The notes under the pieces are model-generated. The model saw only the letters and a program-made list of their open reading frames with translations. It was not told the origin of the DNA and made no database searches. A stretch of DNA of 32,605 nucleotides from Clostridiales bacterium (GTDB taxonomy: Bacteria; Bacillota; Clostridia; Christensenellales; Pumilibacteraceae), in the NCBI GenBank assembly GCA_022508485.1, contig JAFLVD010000006.1, positions 51,030 through 83,634 of the forward strand, read 5' to 3'. Position 1 is the stretch's first letter, and each line of letters begins with the position of its first letter. A program made the translations under genes and the position numbers. Shown in pieces: positions 1 through 8,180 of the stretch.

Positions 1-469
1 TTTTCTTCGCCGTCTTTTTAGCGGCCTTCGGCTTTTCTTCCGACTTCGGTTCTTCTGCCGGCTCGGTAGGCTCTTTTTGTTCGTCCTCTTTTTTATCTTC
101 CGCAGGGGTTTCCGCAGCTTCCTGTTCCGGCTCTTCTGTCGGCTGAACGGGCTGTTCTGCCGGCTCGGGCGCAGACTCTTCCTCTTTCGGTTCGACCTGC
201 TCTTCCGCCGATTCGTTCTGTTCAACCGTCTGCGGTTCGTCTTTTACTTGTTCGACGTTTTCGGGCGGTTGCTCGTCCGCCGCGCTCTCTTTTTGCTCGA
301 CATCTTCCGAATCGGTCTCGAGCGGCGCGTTTGCGTGGCCGCGAAGCTTTCTGAGCTGTACCTTTCGGGCCGGTTTTTTCTTTGACGTTTTATTTACGGA
401 ATTCGGTTCCCCCGAATCCCCCGCGTCGGCAAGTATGACGGGGGCTATGATAAGTTCCTTATCTTCCAT
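1..469 (-). CDS. Partial CDS: acidic, low-complexity N-terminus of probable second Opp ATPase (OppF position)
   Basis: An open frame starts with ATG at 469 and runs off the left edge without a stop, giving 156 visible residues. It begins two bases after the oppD stop (TAATATG), so it is the next gene of the opp operon. The first 45 or so residues are mixed and basic (MEDKELIIAPVILADAG, then a KKKPARK stretch). The rest is dominated by Glu, Pro, Gln, Ala and Lys, with many EQ, EP and EE pairs, and turns Lys/Ala-rich at the edge (KPKAAKKTAKK). No Walker motif is reached. Position directly after oppD predicts OppF/DppF, but that is inference from gene order only. A 150-residue disordered leader would be unusual for an ABC ATPase, so an unrelated protein cannot be excluded. 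Confidence 0.6.
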   Translation of the reverse strand, partial: MEDKELIIAPVILADAGDSGEPNSVNKTSKKKPARKVQLRKLRGHANAPLETDSEDVEQKESAADEQPPENVEQVKDEPQTVEQNESAEEQVEPKEEESAPEPAEQPVQPTEEPEQEAAETPAEDKKEDEQKEPTEPAEEPKSEEKPKAAKKTAKK

Positions 470-470
470 A

Positions 471-1667
471 TTACTTTGCCTCCTCGTCCTTTACTTCGTC
501 CGTTTTTTGCTCGTCGTAGAGGTAGCACGAAACATAATGAGTGTCGCTTACCTTTATCATCGGAGGGTACGCGCCCGAGCATTTGCACAGGCGCTTATTG
601 CATCTGTTTTTGAAATAACAGCAATCGGGAAGGTTTATGGGGTTGGGAACCTGCCCGGGTATCGAATACAAAGGCTTGCTCGCGTCCGAAGAAAGAAGCG
701 GCTTGCTCTTTTGAAGTCCAATCGTGTACGGGTGCATGGGGTTGAAGAATATATCCTCGGCGGTGCCGTGTTCTATTACCCTGCCGGCGTACATAACGAT
801 GACCTCGTCCGCCATTTCGGCAATAACGCCGAGGTCATGGGTTATAAGCATAATCGAGCAGTTTTCGGTTTTTTGAAGCTGTTTAAGAAGCTCGAGTATC
901 TGTGCCTGAATGGTAACGTCGAGCGCCGTTGTCGGCTCGTCCGCAATAAGCAGTTTGGGGTGTCCGGCAATCGCCATCGCTATCATAACGCGCTGACGCA
1001 TACCGCCGGAAAGCTCGTGGGGGTAGCTTTTGTAGACGTGCTCGGGCATAGATATGCCGACCTTTTTAAGAAGCTCGATACTGTATTCCTTTGCCGATTC
1101 CTTTGTGGCGCCCGGCTCGTGAAGTAACGTTACCTCGTCGAGCTGGAAGCCTATCGTAAACACCGGGTTTAGGCTTGTCATCGGCTCTTGGAAAATCATC
1201 GTAATGTCCTTGCCGCGGATTTTATACATTTCCTTAGTGGGCATTTTAACGATATTGTACGCGAGCTTTTTGCCGTCCTCGGTTCGTCCGAGGTTGTCGC
1301 TGTTAAAGCGGATTTCGCCGTCGATAACCTGACCCTGCGGCGCCTGAACAAGCTGCATAATGGAAAGCGAGGTTACGCTTTTGCCGCAGCCGGATTCACC
1401 GACGACGCCGACGATTTTGTTTTTGGGAATGTTAAACGACACGCCGTTTACCGACATGACCGTACCGGTATCGGTAAAAAAGCACGTTTTAAGATTATCA
1501 AGCTCGACGAGGTTGTTTTCGTCGTGCATGACGGACGTATACTCTTCGGGCGAGCGGTTCTTCTTTTTAAGAGCCTCGTAGTACCTCATCTGTTTGATGT
1601 TGTACCTGATTATCTTTCTGCTCTCGCCGATAGATATATAATTGGATTTTGTCTTTTTTTCTTTCAC
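471..1667 (-). CDS. oppD: Oligopeptide/dipeptide ABC transporter ATP-binding protein (OppD/DppD type)
   Basis: This is a cytoplasmic ATPase that powers peptide import with OppB/OppC and a second ATPase. Walker A GESGCGKS lies at about residues 90-97, the Q-loop at FQEPMTS (159-165), the signature LSGGMRQR at 219-226 and Walker B LLIADEPT at 239-246. The C-terminus carries the oligopeptide-transporter extension with clustered cysteines (CC, C, C-x-C and a late C), like the Cys-rich tail of DppD/OppD proteins, some of which bind an iron-sulfur cluster. The start is GTG at 1667. The family core begins only near residue 50, leaving a basic leader of about 46 residues. An internal ATG at 1529 fits the usual length but has no visible ribosome-binding site, so I kept the longer form; the start is uncertain. 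oppC ends 7 nt upstream. Confidence 0.93.
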   Translation of the reverse strand: MKEKKTKSNYISIGESRKIIRYNIKQMRYYEALKKKNRSPEEYTSVMHDENNLVELDNLKTCFFTDTGTVMSVNGVSFNIPKNKIVGVVGESGCGKSVTSLSIMQLVQAPQGQVIDGEIRFNSDNLGRTEDGKKLAYNIVKMPTKEMYKIRGKDITMIFQEPMTSLNPVFTIGFQLDEVTLLHEPGATKESAKEYSIELLKKVGISMPEHVYKSYPHELSGGMRQRVMIAMAIAGHPKLLIADEPTTALDVTIQAQILELLKQLQKTENCSIMLITHDLGVIAEMADEVIVMYAGRVIEHGTAEDIFFNPMHPYTIGLQKSKPLLSSDASKPLYSIPGQVPNPINLPDCCYFKNRCNKRLCKCSGAYPPMIKVSDTHYVSCYLYDEQKTDEVKDEEAK

Positions 1668-1674
1668 GGTGTGC

Positions 1675-2793
1675 CTATTTCCTTGCTTTGGGATCCATCG
1701 CGTCGCGCAGTCCGTCGCCTACAAAGTTAAAGCCGAGAACAGCTATAACTATCAGCACGCCTGCCGGGAACCAAACGTTCATGTGATATCTGAATATAAT
1801 CGGGTCGTTTACCTGCGATATCATCGTTCCCCACGCCGCTTTGGGAAGCTGAACGCCGAGCCCTAAGTAGCTTAGCGTAGCCTCGTACAGTATTACGCTG
1901 CCGAGTCCGAGCGTCATCGACACTATAAGCTGCGGCATTACGTTGGGGATAAGATGCTTAAATATCTTGCGCCAGGTAGGAAGACCCATAACCTCGGTCG
2001 CTACCATGTACTCTTGTTCTCTTAGCGACATTATCTGACCGCGGACAAGCCGAGCCACGCCACTCCAACTGAACAGAGTTATTATTACCATAAGTACGTA
2101 AATCTGCTGATCCGGCTCAAGATTCCACGAGTCGATAACGGCGGAAGCAATAAGCAAAATAGGAAGCGTAGGTATGCAGGTAAATATGTCGACTATACGC
2201 ATTATAAGCTGGTCGACCCAGCCGCCGAAGTAGCCGGCGAGACCGCCGAGTATTATGCCTATTATCGTTTCGAGTATGACGACTATAAAGCCTATCATAA
2301 GCGATATTCTGCCGCCGTACATAAGGCGAACAAACACGTCGAAGCCTTTATCGTCGGTACCCAAAAGGTGCCTGGCGCTCGGATCCGCATAGGTGTTGGT
2401 CTTGCTTATGTAGGTAAAGTCCTCCAACACCTCTACCGTATCTCCGTTCTCGTCGACGTACGTGTAAACGCTCGAGATTTGGAATTCGGTGGGAGTGTTG
2501 TCCACTTGGTCCTCTTTCCAGTCGACGAACACGGGGCCTAAGAACGAGAACACAAAAAGGAACACTATCATTACTATTCCGACAATGGAAAGCTTACTGC
2601 GGAAGAACCTGCGCATAACAAGCCTGAACGGGCTTATTTCCTTATACGTTTCCTGGTCCTCGATTTCCGCTTCGATTTCCGCCTCGGTCTTATACGGTTC
2701 GGAAATTGCCGCCGTGCCGTCCGAATAAACTTGCTCGCTTTCGGAGGCGGTGGATTCGTTTATGAGAGTTTCTTCTTTTTCGATATCTTCCAT
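1675..2793 (-). CDS. oppC: Oligopeptide ABC transporter permease (OppC type)
   Basis: This inner permease subunit of the peptide importer pairs with OppB. Six hydrophobic segments are visible. The first (IVGIVMIVFLFVFSFLG) follows a cytoplasmic N-terminus, and the EAA coupling loop is seen as EYMVATEVMGLPTWRKIFKHLIPN. Two in-frame ATGs lie at 2799 and 2793. The Shine-Dalgarno AGGAGG (2806-2801) is only 1 nt from the first but 7 nt from the second, so 2793 is preferred, giving 372 aa. The roughly 60 residues before the first membrane helix are strongly acidic (EAEIEAEIEDQE), longer than in typical OppC. A large extracytoplasmic loop follows helix 1, as usual for this family. The gene lies between oppB (11 nt upstream with this start) and oppD. 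Confidence 0.93.
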   Translation of the reverse strand: MEDIEKEETLINESTASESEQVYSDGTAAISEPYKTEAEIEAEIEDQETYKEISPFRLVMRRFFRSKLSIVGIVMIVFLFVFSFLGPVFVDWKEDQVDNTPTEFQISSVYTYVDENGDTVEVLEDFTYISKTNTYADPSARHLLGTDDKGFDVFVRLMYGGRISLMIGFIVVILETIIGIILGGLAGYFGGWVDQLIMRIVDIFTCIPTLPILLIASAVIDSWNLEPDQQIYVLMVIITLFSWSGVARLVRGQIMSLREQEYMVATEVMGLPTWRKIFKHLIPNVMPQLIVSMTLGLGSVILYEATLSYLGLGVQLPKAAWGTMISQVNDPIIFRYHMNVWFPAGVLIVIAVLGFNFVGDGLRDAMDPKARK

Positions 2794-2804
2794 AACCATA
2801 CCTC

Positions 2805-3800
2805 CTATTTAGTAAGTTTTACACGCGGATCGACTATGGCGTACATAATGTCGGACAGCAGCGTGCCTATAATGGTGAGTATCGCGAGGAACATGTTGTA
2901 TCCCATAACGAACGGGATATCGCCCTCGACGAGCGCTTTGTATGCAAGACGGCCTATGCCCTCTATTGCAAAGACTTCTTCCGTTATCATCATTCCGCCG
3001 AAAAGCCCCGGAAGTATACCTGCCATGAGCGTGGCGAGCGGAATTAGAGTGTTACGGAACGCATGTTTATAAATAACCGTGTGCTCGGAAAGGCCTTTGG
3101 CGCGCGCGGTGCGTATGTAGTCGGCGTTAAGCACCTCGAGCGTGTTGGTACGCGTGTAGCGCATAAGACCGCCTATCGACAATATAACGCTGACGCCTAT
3201 CGGCATTATCAAGTGAATAGCCATATCGCCGAGTTTAGCCATCTGCCCCGAAAAATTCATCGCGTAGTCCACGCTCGTATCGACAAGTCCCGCGTCGGGC
3301 AGCCAGCCGAGCTGAACGGAAAACACCCTTATGACTATCGCGGCAAAGAAGAACGTAGGGAACGACAGTCCTATCATGGTAAACACCGTAACGGTATAGT
3401 CCCTTACCGAATACTGGTGCGTCGCGCTCGTTATGCCGAGCGGAATAGCGATAAGGAATTGCAGGATCGTCGCGACAAGCGCTATCGCAAAGGATATCCA
3501 CATATTGTCCGTAATGACTTTGCCTACGGGGTCTCCGTATTTAAGAGAGTTTCCCAAGTCGCCTTGAATAACGCCGCCCAGCCAGTTAAAATATCCTTCG
3601 ACGATTCCTTTATCCAAGCCGTACAGCGCCATAAAGCGATCGACGTCCTCTTGCTTAACAGAGCCGTTTGCTATTAAGGGCGCATATTTTATCTGCACGT
3701 AATTCATAGGCATCATACGAACCAAAGAGTACACAATAAACGACACGCCTATCAGTATGATTACGGAGATAATTATTCTTTTTACGATATACTTAAACAT
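2805..3800 (-). CDS. oppB: Oligopeptide ABC transporter permease (OppB type)
   Basis: This membrane permease of 331 aa has the family length. It starts with the typical amphipathic leader and first helix (MFKYIVKRIIISVIILIGVSF). The characteristic OppB lumenal region with GLDKG follows (residues near 60), then the EAA loop RTARAKGLSEHTVIYKHAFRN and the closing DPRVKL motif. Start ATG is at 3800 behind AAGGAA. The gene sits 39 nt after the substrate-binding protein gene and 11 nt before the preferred oppC start, so it is co-transcribed. Together with OppC it should form the channel for peptides; the actual substrate cannot be read from the sequence. Confidence 0.95.
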   Translation of the reverse strand: MFKYIVKRIIISVIILIGVSFIVYSLVRMMPMNYVQIKYAPLIANGSVKQEDVDRFMALYGLDKGIVEGYFNWLGGVIQGDLGNSLKYGDPVGKVITDNMWISFAIALVATILQFLIAIPLGITSATHQYSVRDYTVTVFTMIGLSFPTFFFAAIVIRVFSVQLGWLPDAGLVDTSVDYAMNFSGQMAKLGDMAIHLIMPIGVSVILSIGGLMRYTRTNTLEVLNADYIRTARAKGLSEHTVIYKHAFRNTLIPLATLMAGILPGLFGGMMITEEVFAIEGIGRLAYKALVEGDIPFVMGYNMFLAILTIIGTLLSDIMYAIVDPRVKLTK

Positions 3801-3839
3801 GAGTTCCTTAAATAAAGTGTTGTTTTGCTTTTGCCGTAA

Positions 3840-6512
3840 TTACTGCGTTACAAGCGAGATGGTATGAATGTCGCTCGTAAGACCCTTGTACGACGAGAGA
3901 TCCTTGTTAAAGGTGTTGACGTCGATCTTGGACTTATTGTACGCAAACAGGTCGTTTCTCTGGTAAGTGGGAAGCTCTACCGCCATTTCCATAACCTTAT
4001 CGAGAGCTTTGGAATAGATGCTCGCGCGTTCCGTCTTATCCTCGGTCGTTCTGCCGAGGTCGACAAGACGGGAAAGCTCGTCGAGGAGTAAAACCTCTCT
4101 GTCGTACTTGTTGCCGGCGTTACGGATAATCTGCGGATAGCCCCAGTTAAGCACCGACGTTGCGGTCGAATCCTTGTGGTAGACCTGGTACATGTCGGGG
4201 TCAATCGTGGATCCCCACGCCGCCGCCCATACGGTAAGCGAGCCGGTTGTCAGCTTTTTAAGCGCCTGCGCGTCGTTTTTGACGGTGATACTAAAACCGC
4301 CGATAGTTTCTTCGAGAAGCTTGCCTGCGTTAAAGAGCGCAATCCACGCCGGGTGGTCGTTGCCCTCGCCGGCAATGGTGAAGGTGTACTTACATACGTT
4401 TGAACCCTTCGCATAGACGCCCGAGGAATTAAGGTTATAGTTTGCCTTTCTCATAAGGCCCTGGATAAATTCCTTTTGCTCTGCCGCGGTAAACGTTTCA
4501 CCCGCCTTTTTACCCTTTCTTTCCACAAACTCTTTGTACTGCGGATCTACCTTATCGAGGTTTGCCGGAATCTTGCCGCCGATAAACGGATAGTACGCGG
4601 TGGCGCCCTTCGGGTAAGCCCAGCTCGACAGCGACATAGCGCGGTAGATAGGCTCGGCCTGGTTCTTATAGTAGTCTACGCAGTGCATTATGTCGATGCA
4701 GTACATTATTGCCTGGCGGACCTCGAGGTCGGGTATCTTGGCGGCGTTAATGCCGATATAGCCGTAGCCTGCCGTTTCTACCTCTTTACTTTCCATATTC
4801 TTCATTTTGGAAATTTCCTGAGCGGTTTCGGGTTTTGCGTTAGGCTCGGAAAAGTCTACGCGGTCGGTATAAAGACTGTTAAGCATACCGGTGCTCGCAA
4901 CCACTACAAGACGCAGCTTTTTGATTTTCGCAGGTCCTAACAGGTAGTAAGGGTTGCGCTCGAAGTAGATAACGTTATTGTTGTAAAAGTCGTTGGGCTT
5001 AATGTTGTCTGTGCCGCCGCTCTGCTTAGCCGCCATGTACGGGCCGGCGCCGACGGGAACGCCCATCTTATCGGACGCGTTAAGAACGTCGTTCATAAAC
5101 TGCTGCGAGTTCCAGGCAACGCCAAAGTTGTTGTTTTCGATGCTGAATTCGTTTACGTAATCGACGCCTTTAAAGGTGCCGGAGTAGTAATGAAGGGGCG
5201 CAACGGCAAAGGCAAAGTTCCAAATGGCTTTGGGGTCTACGCCGTTAATCTTTATGGAAAGAACCTCGTTAAAGCCGTCCTTAACCGAGCCGTCGGTATT
5301 GTACTCGGGCTTGGCGTAATCGACGTCGTTAACGGTAACGGTGTTAGCGCCGCCCACGGCGGTGCCGCCGTTGGCAAACGTAATTCCCGAAATGTTGGGG
5401 TGCTTCTTTTCCATTGTCGCCGAGGCCTTTTCAAGCTCGGCGTTGGTGATATGATCGGCAAGGTTGGATCCGGTCATCCAGTAATCGATAACCTGATCGA
5501 GCTTGTCGGGAATGTTAAAGTCGAATACGGCCTGGATAGCCGTTTCCTTATCCCAGCCCTTGCACGCAGCCGGCTGACCTTCCGCGTCGGGTCCGCCGAA
5601 CTCGTATAAAAGCTTTTTGTCCTTTTTACTCCAAGTGATTATGCCTTCGTTATAGAGGAAGGATTCGACGTCGGTGGTAAAGAGACCTTCGTAAAGCTTT
5701 CCGTCCGAATCCGAAAACTTGGTGTCCTCGTACGAGTTGAGCGAGTTGGACCAGTCGTCCTCAAGCTCTTTGCGGAAAAGCTCGAGCGTTTTGTCGTAGT
5801 CCTCTACGAGGTTGGCGTACGCCTCGATTCCGGTGTCTTGATACTCTTTAAGCCACACGCCTATTTTTTCGCTGTCGTACTGTTCGGCGGAGTGGTCTCT
5901 GAGGATTTGGCTTACGCGCTCGGACAGAGCGGTAACGCGCGCGTTAGCCGCAATGCGGAAACGCTTCATAAAGTTGTCCTGCTCGGCCTCGGAATCCGCC
6001 TGGGTGCGGTACTCTTTAAGACCGATTATATCGGTCGAGTAAATGGTGGACGAGCCGGTGTACGCCATATCGAGATATACGTAAAGGTTAAACAGAACGT
6101 CCTTTATCGTAACGGGCTTGCCGTCCGAAAACTTAACGTCGTTTTTAAGCACCATTTTATACGTGGTAACGCGCTTGTCTTCCTGACCCTGCTCGGGCGC
6201 GGTCCCTTCCGTTTTAATCTCGAGGTCTTTTACAAGGCACGCCTCGCCGTCGCCGTACACAGGGTTACCTGCGGCGTCGTTACTCAACATGCCGAGCTGA
6301 GTAAAGCCTACGACGTTACCGTCGGTTGCGGAAGTCGAGAAGAACGGGTTAAATACCTTATCCACTTCGAGCGTGGAAAATCTGATAGGGTTTTCCTCGT
6401 TGTCGTAGTATACTACCGTTACGTCCTCATCCGGTTTAGTGCACGCAATAAGCGAGAGCCCGAGACAAAGCGCAAGCAGTATAGTTACGAATTTTTTAAA
6501 AAAGCTGCTCAT
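3840..6512 (-). CDS. Extended peptide-binding lipoprotein of ABC transporter (SBP family 5)
   Basis: This is an extracytoplasmic solute-binding lipoprotein. The signal peptide ends in a lipobox (LSLIAC, Cys24), so the mature protein should be lipid-anchored on the outer face of the membrane. Family 5 hallmarks are present: the N-terminal lobe with LKNDVKFSDGKPVTIKDVLFNLYVYLD, the internal YIGINAAKIPDLEVRQAIMYCID and the DPDMYQVYHKDS segment. At 890 aa it is far longer than the usual 500-600. The extra sequence is mainly a charged, probably helical block followed by a mixed block at about residues 160-400, inserted after the first conserved region. An AGGAGG site precedes the ATG at 6512. It follows a second lipoprotein gene by 29 nt and precedes oppB. 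Peptide binding is inferred from operon context. Confidence 0.92.
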   Translation of the reverse strand: MSSFFKKFVTILLALCLGLSLIACTKPDEDVTVVYYDNEENPIRFSTLEVDKVFNPFFSTSATDGNVVGFTQLGMLSNDAAGNPVYGDGEACLVKDLEIKTEGTAPEQGQEDKRVTTYKMVLKNDVKFSDGKPVTIKDVLFNLYVYLDMAYTGSSTIYSTDIIGLKEYRTQADSEAEQDNFMKRFRIAANARVTALSERVSQILRDHSAEQYDSEKIGVWLKEYQDTGIEAYANLVEDYDKTLELFRKELEDDWSNSLNSYEDTKFSDSDGKLYEGLFTTDVESFLYNEGIITWSKKDKKLLYEFGGPDAEGQPAACKGWDKETAIQAVFDFNIPDKLDQVIDYWMTGSNLADHITNAELEKASATMEKKHPNISGITFANGGTAVGGANTVTVNDVDYAKPEYNTDGSVKDGFNEVLSIKINGVDPKAIWNFAFAVAPLHYYSGTFKGVDYVNEFSIENNNFGVAWNSQQFMNDVLNASDKMGVPVGAGPYMAAKQSGGTDNIKPNDFYNNNVIYFERNPYYLLGPAKIKKLRLVVVASTGMLNSLYTDRVDFSEPNAKPETAQEISKMKNMESKEVETAGYGYIGINAAKIPDLEVRQAIMYCIDIMHCVDYYKNQAEPIYRAMSLSSWAYPKGATAYYPFIGGKIPANLDKVDPQYKEFVERKGKKAGETFTAAEQKEFIQGLMRKANYNLNSSGVYAKGSNVCKYTFTIAGEGNDHPAWIALFNAGKLLEETIGGFSITVKNDAQALKKLTTGSLTVWAAAWGSTIDPDMYQVYHKDSTATSVLNWGYPQIIRNAGNKYDREVLLLDELSRLVDLGRTTEDKTERASIYSKALDKVMEMAVELPTYQRNDLFAYNKSKIDVNTFNKDLSSYKGLTSDIHTISLVTQ

Positions 6513-6541
6513 TTTGTTTATTTCCTCCTACAATGGGTTAA

Positions 6542-7762
6542 CTACGATTTTGTTTGTTCGTCTATTACCGACGACACGTTGTCGAATACGGAATTATTGT
6601 CCTTACGGAAGCAACCGTCGCTCGATTTTACTACCACAAGGTTTTCGAGACTGAATCCGTTCGGCAGAGCTTCGAGAACGTACTTTGCTTTTACCGTTAC
6701 GTTTGTAAACTTGCTCTTAGTCGATTTAACGGCGAGAGGCGCTATTACGATTCCCCTCGTTTGATAGAGCGTGTTGTTTACAGATATAACCATGTTCTCG
6801 AAGGTTACGTCTTTTACGACGGCGTTTTCCGTCGAGCCGAACAAGCTTATGGGAAGCGTGCCTTCGACGTCGAATATCTCGTCGCTCGAGAGGTTGTCTC
6901 TCGTATTGGGATAGTTAAGCTTAAAGTTCTTAATGGTGTGGTTGTTGCCGTAAAGCATACGGGTAAAGTTTCTGAAACCGTCGAACGTTTCGCCCTCGAA
7001 GTCGATATCCGCCATGAGCATTATGTCGCGCTTTGCCGCCGCCGACGAGGCGTTGCTGTTGTTAATAGACATCTGCGCCACAAGCTCTTCTTTGGTATAG
7101 ACCTCTTTAAACACGCCGCGCTCAAGCTTTACGATAATCTTTATCTCGGTATTTTTTTCTCCGCCCGGGTGGGTAAAGTCGGGATCCCACGGATTGCCCT
7201 CTTCGTCGTAGAATCCGACAAAGGTATATTCGGGTATGTTCGTCGCGTATTCAAGGTAGTCTCTGAACTTTTCGCCCTTGTTAACCTCGTAAGGTGTGCC
7301 TACCTTTACAAGCGTCTCACCGTCCTCGAAGTCGTATCTGTAAAGCTGATATGTGTAGTGTATAACGGGATTCCACTTTGCATACAAGGTAACGCCGTCT
7401 CTGTCGACCTTGTCGCTGTCAAAGTCCCACTTGCCGCTGTACGTAACGTAACCGTCGCCGACGTTTTTAAACTGGTACCAGCCGTCGAGATCGTACTCGT
7501 CGCGAGTAACGGTCGACTTAGAAAATCTGTCGTTCTGCTTTTCTGCGGCGGGGTTTTTAATTTTGTTACGCGAGCCGCTCGGGAACTTGTAATAGTATAC
7601 GATATCCGCGGGAGAGTTCATGTAGAGACCGCCCTCGAGCACAAACACGACCTTGACCGAATTTTCTCTGTCAAACTCGACTTCCGTGCTCATACACCCC
7701 GTCATGAACACAGACAGGGAAAGCATAATTGTTATGAAAATCAGTGTCGTTAATCTTTTCAT
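6542..7762 (-). CDS. Lipoprotein with InlB/Listeria-Bacteroides-type repeat, first gene of the opp operon
   Basis: The protein is 406 aa with an N-terminal signal peptide and a lipobox-like MTGC, which would lipidate Cys23. Around residues 90-132 it carries an InlB_B/Flg_new-like beta repeat: YDLDGWYQ, then WDFDSDKVDRDGVTLYAKWNP. A second, weaker copy follows (YTFVGFYDEEGNPWDPD, about residues 180-200). The C-terminal half contains short beta-strand turns such as YGNNHTIKNFKLN and DVTFENMVI, reminiscent of GLUG-like or right-handed beta-helix surface domains. No catalytic motif is seen. Start ATG at 7762 lies behind GGTGAG and about 113 nt downstream of the predicted transcription start. It is the promoter-proximal gene before the peptide-binding protein, so it may help capture ligand at the surface; that role is inference. 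Confidence 0.85.
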   Translation of the reverse strand: MKRLTTLIFITIMLSLSVFMTGCMSTEVEFDRENSVKVVFVLEGGLYMNSPADIVYYYKFPSGSRNKIKNPAAEKQNDRFSKSTVTRDEYDLDGWYQFKNVGDGYVTYSGKWDFDSDKVDRDGVTLYAKWNPVIHYTYQLYRYDFEDGETLVKVGTPYEVNKGEKFRDYLEYATNIPEYTFVGFYDEEGNPWDPDFTHPGGEKNTEIKIIVKLERGVFKEVYTKEELVAQMSINNSNASSAAAKRDIMLMADIDFEGETFDGFRNFTRMLYGNNHTIKNFKLNYPNTRDNLSSDEIFDVEGTLPISLFGSTENAVVKDVTFENMVISVNNTLYQTRGIVIAPLAVKSTKSKFTNVTVKAKYVLEALPNGFSLENLVVVKSSDGCFRKDNNSVFDNVSSVIDEQTKS

Positions 7763-7881
7763 TTTATCTCACCGCTTTATTGCCCGTACTGTCCGTTTAA
7801 CGCCGATTTTGCATGTTTTTGCCAAAAAAATTGTAACAAAAAACGCGCGTTCTCGCCATTGAGGACACTACAAGTTGTTTA

Positions 7882-7910
7882 ATTATACCACAAACGTGGG
7901 TGTATAGCAA
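7882..7910 (-). promoter_or_regulatory. Promoter of the lipoprotein-opp operon
   Basis: Reading the minus strand, -35 TTGCTA (7910-7905) and -10 TATAAT (7887-7882) are separated by exactly 17 nt. TG one base before the -10 gives an extended -10 (TGGTATAAT). The transcript should start near 7875, leaving a leader of about 113 nt before the lipoprotein ATG. A small inverted repeat CCAC-GTTT-GTGG abuts the -10 and could be an operator, though four base pairs prove little. Confidence 0.8.
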
Positions 7911-8072
7911 GCAAAATGCCGTATGCGCCGCCCTTTTTTCCAACATTTTTATAGAAAGTTTTCCTTTATTTTCGGGGCTTCGCCTTTATTTGTGATATAT
8001 TATTATATTAAACAAATCGTCAAAAGTTACGACAAAAGCAATATCGAAACGGACGGTTATATGACGATAAAT

Positions 8073-8093
8073 AAAAAAGACGGCAATGCCGCC
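8073..8093 (-). terminator. Rho-independent terminator of the lipid operon
   Basis: On the minus strand GGCGGC-ATT-GCCGTC forms a six-pair stem with one G-U pair (8093-8079), followed directly by six T residues (8078-8073). It lies about 90 nt after the plsX stop and ends the acp-to-plsX transcript. Confidence 0.85.
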
Positions 8094-8116
8094 TTAATAT
8101 TTATCTCTTATATAAT

Positions 8117-8180
8117 CCGCCGAAGGCGGTGTATAACCGTTATCTATTCGCTCTTTCTTTTACGCCTGCGGCAAAGCCGC
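8117..8180. repeat. Two short GC hairpins just downstream of plsX
   Basis: GCGGC-AAA-GCCGC (8168-8180) begins immediately after the plsX stop codon. CCGCC-GAA-GGCGG (8117-8129) lies 38 nt further on. Each is a perfect five-pair stem with a three-base loop and neither has a U run. With the terminator at 8073-8093 they form a series of three hairpins, perhaps protecting the mRNA 3-prime end; that function is inference. Confidence 0.6.

Larger units (their letters stand above)
7763..8180. other. 418-nt intergenic region between plsX and the opp operon
   Basis: This is the longest gap between genes in the window. From the plsX end (right) it holds two short GC hairpins, a rho-independent terminator and an AT-rich stretch, then the opp-operon promoter and its leader. 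The AT-rich stretch (about 7990-8060) includes TTGACG upstream of TAATATAATAATATAT, which may be a second, weaker promoter. No credible gene is seen: a 49-codon frame at 7797-7946 overlaps the promoter and lacks a good ribosome-binding site. Confidence 0.75.

Noticed and set aside
7797-7946. A 49-codon minus-strand frame upstream of the opp operon
   Set aside because: It spans the well-formed promoter at 7882-7910, its ribosome-binding site is weak and distant, and its translation shows no recognisable features.
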